Shown here piece after piece: positions 60,846 to 64,000 of a stretch of 64,000 nucleotides of DNA. The DNA comes from Temnothorax longispinosus (taxonomy: Eukaryota; Arthropoda; Insecta; Hymenoptera; Formicidae). The position numbers and the translations under genes are program-made. The stretch is from NCBI RefSeq assembly GCF_030848805.1, contig NC_092361.1, positions 16,141,406 to 16,205,405 on the forward strand, in the 5' to 3' direction. Every line of letters starts with the position of its first letter. Position 1 is the first letter of the stretch. Below the pieces are notes generated by a model. The model saw only the letters and a program-made list of their open reading frames with translations. It had not been told where the DNA came from and searched no databases.

Positions 60846-62534
60846 GTCCGAAAAATCGCCTACTCCACTTCGGGAGGTGATTCGGGACCCAAAAACAAGC
60901 AAAAAAGTTCATACAAACATAGGTCCGGAAATGAGCCGTTTGAGTTATAGCCACTATGTTATGTTCAAAAATCGTAATTTAGAATCCGCTTGGCATCACT
61001 CTTTCTTAATTATTTCTTAAATTAAAAATTTTTATTTTTAAATATTTTTAATTTTTTTAGTTTTAATTTTTTTACTTTTTTTCAATTTTTCAATATTTGT
61101 AAATACGATTACATTATTTTTAAAAGAAATCAGTTGTTTTCACGGCTATTCAAAATCAGTTGTTTTCACGGCTACTTGAAATCAGTTGTTTTCACGCCTA
61201 TTCAAAATCAGTAAGTAAATCACGGCTTTTCAATAAGTTTCAAATTGTTATTTAACAACACCTTATTTTTAGGTTGTATCTAATCTTTCCGTATTCATCA
61301 ATGGATCGTTTAAGTTTTAATGAATTAGCTGATATGCATCTTATGTATGGTCTTGCTCAAAGTAATGCTGCCGAGGCAAGAAGATTATACATCCAGTCTT
61401 TTCCAAATCGAGATGTACCGGGAATAGCGTCTTTTCGAAATGTAGACAGAAACTTGAGAGAATTTGGTAATTGTAATTAAAAAAAATTGAAAATAAAAAT
61501 TTACGATTTTTGAACATAAAAGTGGCTATAACTCGGAAACGGCTCATTTCCGGACCTATGTTTGTATGAACTTTTTTGCTTGTTTTTGGGTCCCGAATCA
61601 CCTCCCGAAGTGGAGTAGGCGATTTTTCGGACACCCTGTATATATATATATATAGAATTGAGAATTAAGTAAGTTAGAAAAACGTTATGCTTTCAATTGC
61701 TATTGAAAAGTAATCATTTCATAATGCAATCAAATTAGTTTGTCTATAAATAATTGTAAGAAGTCACTTATAATGTCAAAAAAAGAAATATTTTTGGCAA
61801 GTGGTTAACACTGCTGACTTCTTCATAATTATACATAGATAAATCAGCTTGATTGCATTATGAATGACTATAAGTACTTTTCAGTGACAATTGAAAGCAT
61901 AATGTTTTTCTACACATAGATTGCTGTAATAAAACAATAAGTTATATAGTGACATAATCTATAATTAAAAAATATAACTATAAATTTTAAAAATTATATT
62001 TAAGATAGATCGAATATTACAATGCGACACTCTCAATCAATTCATGCAATCTATTTAAAATTATTATTATTATTACTATTTTTAAATATATGGAAATAGA
62101 TAATTGTTAGAATGTGTTTGCAGGTACATTTATAAACAGAATACTATTAATTTGTTTGTTACAAAAAATATCATTGAATTATAAAGCATTACCTCGCCAT
62201 GAAAAGTGAAGTTACCCTCCCATATAAAAGGTATCAGCCATAATTCGTACAAATCGGGTACGACAGCTTTCGATAATTTGACATAATTTTTCTTTATCGA
62301 TATCGAAAAATTTAAAAACGAATCACCATTAGATGCCTGAAGTTGTTTCTCCTCGCGACAAGGTGCAAAATAATACACCAATAAACCCACGCCAACCAAG
62401 CTGGTCAGAAAGAAAATGCCCAAGAAAAAAGTGCCACATGGCGAAATCGTATAGCCACTTTTGCGTTCAAACATGGTTGTGTGCGCATCCATTATTGTCA
62501 GAGCTTCGACAACGATGGAACGAGACTGAGTCAT
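53743..62534 (-). CDS. Membrane alanyl aminopeptidase (M1 family, aminopeptidase N-like)
   Basis: Zinc ectopeptidase removing N-terminal residues from peptides. Fourteen exons join in phase: 62534-62193, 60373-60072, 59578-59420, 59011-58712, 57906-57723, 57557-57401, 57314-57233, 57047-56864, 56330-56129, 55713-55439, 55294-55095, 54865-54554, 54166-54091, 53889-53743; 973 residues, normal for the family. Type II anchor at about residues 33-56 (TFFLGIFFLTSLVGVGLLVY). Peptidase signatures: FEPTDARRAFPCFDEPALKA, exopeptidase motif GAMEN at 357-361, zinc site HEISHQWF (393-397) with the third ligand in WLNEGF (Glu 416). The C-terminal ERAP1-like helical domain covers exons 9-14 and ends in RKNTV, with no GPI-type hydrophobic tail. 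Hence anchored by the N-terminus, unlike lepidopteran gut APNs. YYRVNYD is preceded by Ala instead of the usual Gly. Introns 1, 3 and 12 contain repeats. Start could lie behind a 5' UTR intron (TTTTTTAG at about 62543). Confidence 0.95.
54328..54467. mobile_element. MITE in aminopeptidase intron 12, perfect 53-bp arms
   Basis: AAGCCTTGTGTACACGATAC at the left is matched exactly by its complement at the right, and pairing continues to ...GGTTTAAGCCAAT; loop about 35 bases. TAA sits at both edges, which suggests a 3-bp TAA duplication of PIF/Harbinger type. Perfect arms point to a recent insertion. Strand-independent; spliced out with the intron. Confidence 0.88.
59082..59200. other. Poly-G tract and transposon-like fragment in aminopeptidase intron 3
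   Basis: A run of 12 G near 59082-59092, then AACGCTACGTTTCGACC and GATTTCGGTCCTTTTCAAG, a short inverted motif like the 3' ends of some insect retroelements. Too short to classify. Confidence 0.35.
60841..61637. mobile_element. Deletion derivative of a DUF4817-bearing DNA transposon, 797 bp
   Basis: Terminal inverted repeats of about 140 bp begin AGGGTGTCCGAAAAATCGCC and are nearly perfect. Between them, on the plus strand, ATG at 61301 opens a 60-codon frame MDRLSFNELADMHLMYGLAQ, then SNAAEARRLYIQSFPNR and FRNVDRNLREFG: the DUF4817 helix-turn-helix domain found at the N-terminus of some insect Tc1/mariner-like transposases. The frame ends just after it; the DDE domain is missing. A 27-bp unit (AAATCAGTTGTTTTCACGGC...) is repeated about 3.5 times at 61126-61215. 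Inserted at TA in aminopeptidase intron 1. Confidence 0.88.
61126..61215 (+). repeat. 27-bp tandem repeats inside the DUF4817 element
   Basis: Three and a half copies of AAATCAGTTGTTTTCACGGC-TATTC with small variants, located just inside the left TIR. Confidence 0.85.
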
Positions 62535-63782
62535 ACGTGAGCCTAAAAAAAGATATGCATGCGCGCTTTTCAGTTTTATCGCTCCTTCAGCATACTAATC
62601 GTTTCTTAGCGTAATTATGAATAAATTAACATTATTTTTCATTATCTACGCCATTGCACATCGTCAAACTATTTGATGCTTATGTTACAGCATAGTGTCT
62701 TTATATTCATTGTTATGTGTAATTGTGTTAATAATTTCAATGATTTTAATAATATAATGTAACAATGTCATAACTTTTCATTATGTCTCTTTAATATTTT
62801 CTTTCTTTTAAAATCTTATTTTGTAATGTTTCTTATTGCCATACTGAATGTTAAATATTAAAAAATCTAATAAATAATAAATTTTTCAAAATAATAAAAA
62901 GAAAACGTCTCTAAGTCAAAGGTTCTATTACTAAAATCAAGATTGATGTCACGATATATAAAATATGTATGTACATAAAATAGATTAACGTAGTACTTCG
63001 TTTCTTGTATAGAAATTGCAAGTAACGTTATCATAAATGTTACCGCAGCAGGAGAAGGTCACACGCGCTGATGATTATATGTTTAGTTTGTTTACGTAAA
63101 GGTGGAAAATATATGGAAGTTTGCAAAAGCGATAATAAACGGTTACTTTAAATGTATATAACGAAAGATATACATGCATGTGTATATATATTATTAATTA
63201 TTTTAACAATAAGATATGAATAGAAAGAGAGAAAAGTGAAGAAAAAGAAAGTATTCAAATATAGACACAGTATTTTTTTACAATAAAATAGTATGAAAAA
63301 GTCAGTCGAAACATTTACAGAGGTCGAAAAATTTACACGATATATCGCGTAATTGTTGTTGAAATGATATGTCTAACGATACCTTCTTGCCTAATGACGC
63401 AAAAAGGGGACATATTCGTTTAAACTTTTATTATTTTTTACTCGTTTCTTTAAAATGCAAAATATATTTTAACTATTTACAAAAGACGTTTTTCTAAAGT
63501 GTTACACAAATATTTATATAAAAAAGTTTTTTTTCAATATCCATTTAATGTTAAATTAATACAAACAAAAGGACGCGCGAAATTTTTCAAATACAAATAT
63601 CCGTTTTACAAGTAATGCTAAATACTTTAGTAATAACTACCAAATAATTTGATAATTACCATAGTATTTGTTAACTATAACCAAGTACTAATATTACACC
63701 GTATAGGTATTGTTGTCACAAACATTGCGTAAATGAATCGTAGCTCCGTCTAGGATTAGTATAGCTCTTATTTGTATACCTG
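62535..63782. other. Upstream region of the aminopeptidase gene
   Basis: AT-rich. Probably 5' UTR intron and promoter sequence; a possible acceptor TTTTTTAG ends just 9 bases before the start codon. No TATA plus initiator pair stands out and no gene is visible. Confidence 0.4.
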
Positions 63783-64000
63783 CAAAAAATTAAAATTTGT
63801 AGACTAGAAGTGTAAGAAATTAAAATATTTAAGTACCCTAAAAGTGCGAAAAATTAAAGTATATACTTTAAGTGTGGAAAAAATTAAAACTTGTAGGCTA
63901 GAAGTGTGAGAAACTAAAATGTATACCCCAGAAGTGCAAAAATTTATAGTTTATACCTTAAATTTGTGAAAAATTAAAATTTGATTAATATTTTATCCGG
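63783..64000 (+). repeat. Degenerate minisatellite, 28-35 bp unit, running off the window
   Basis: At least six imperfect units ending in AAGTG or a variant, each with GAAAAATTAAAA and a TATAC(C/T)TTA or TAG(A/G)CTAGA segment. Continues to the last base, so the true length is unknown. Confidence 0.75.

Larger units (their letters stand above)
60812..61655. repeat. TA microsatellite split by an inserted element
   Basis: TA runs at 60812-60840 and 61639-61654 flank the element at 60841-61637. They probably formed one tract before insertion at a TA target. Confidence 0.8.

Noticed and set aside
1..64000. CRISPR arrays, operons or other prokaryotic systems
   Set aside because: The sequence is clearly eukaryotic, with spliced genes and no spaced direct-repeat array.

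Overview
The window is eukaryotic, almost certainly from a hymenopteran insect and probably an ant. It is AT-rich with CpG-containing islets, the genes have short introns with GT-AG boundaries, and it holds cuticular (Rebers-Riddiford, RR) genes with proline-rich resilin-like repeats plus a dense set of short inverted-repeat elements. The species call is inference. Genes were assembled by hand: exons were joined only where GT/AG boundaries and reading phase agreed and the protein matched a known family.

Layout. 1-1899 (-): 5' part of a ClC-3/4/5-type Cl-/H+ exchanger, running off the left edge. 3816-4638 (+): PSMG2, a proteasome assembly chaperone. 5036-5802 (-): SSR4/TRAP-delta of the ER translocon. 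6837-8219 (+): the mitochondrial metalloprotease ATP23, five exons. 9745-12416 (-): a pro-resilin-like RR cuticle protein with a TATA/initiator promoter at about 12.45 kb. 12.5-22.1 kb: a transposon graveyard with two hAT-like transposase fragments, three inverted-repeat elements of 1.0-2.3 kb (one an almost fully palindromic foldback element) and several hairpins. 22.1-25.7 kb: a second, diverged copy of the 7.66-10.84 kb block, carrying a broken ATP23 fragment and a second cuticle gene whose C-terminal half is shared with the first but whose N-terminal half is different; its likely first exon is 5.3 kb upstream at 31.15 kb. 31.4-53.7 kb: a gene-poor stretch with one plausible but unrecognised terminal exon at 48.16 kb. 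53743-62534 (-): a complete 14-exon membrane alanyl aminopeptidase (M1, APN-like) gene, with one MITE in intron 12 and a DUF4817-bearing deletion derivative in intron 1. The last 220 bases are a degenerate minisatellite.

The housekeeping genes on the left (ClC, PSMG2, SSR4, ATP23) are compact neighbours with no evident shared pathway. The most informative biology is the duplicated block: it left a dead ATP23 tail and produced two cuticle genes that share the chitin-binding domain and proline repeats but differ in signal peptide, N-terminal low-complexity domain and, in one copy, a truncated C-terminus. The most unusual non-coding object is the 2.3-kb foldback element at 19466-21783, whose 160-bp loop appears to contain a decayed cysteine-rich coding fragment.
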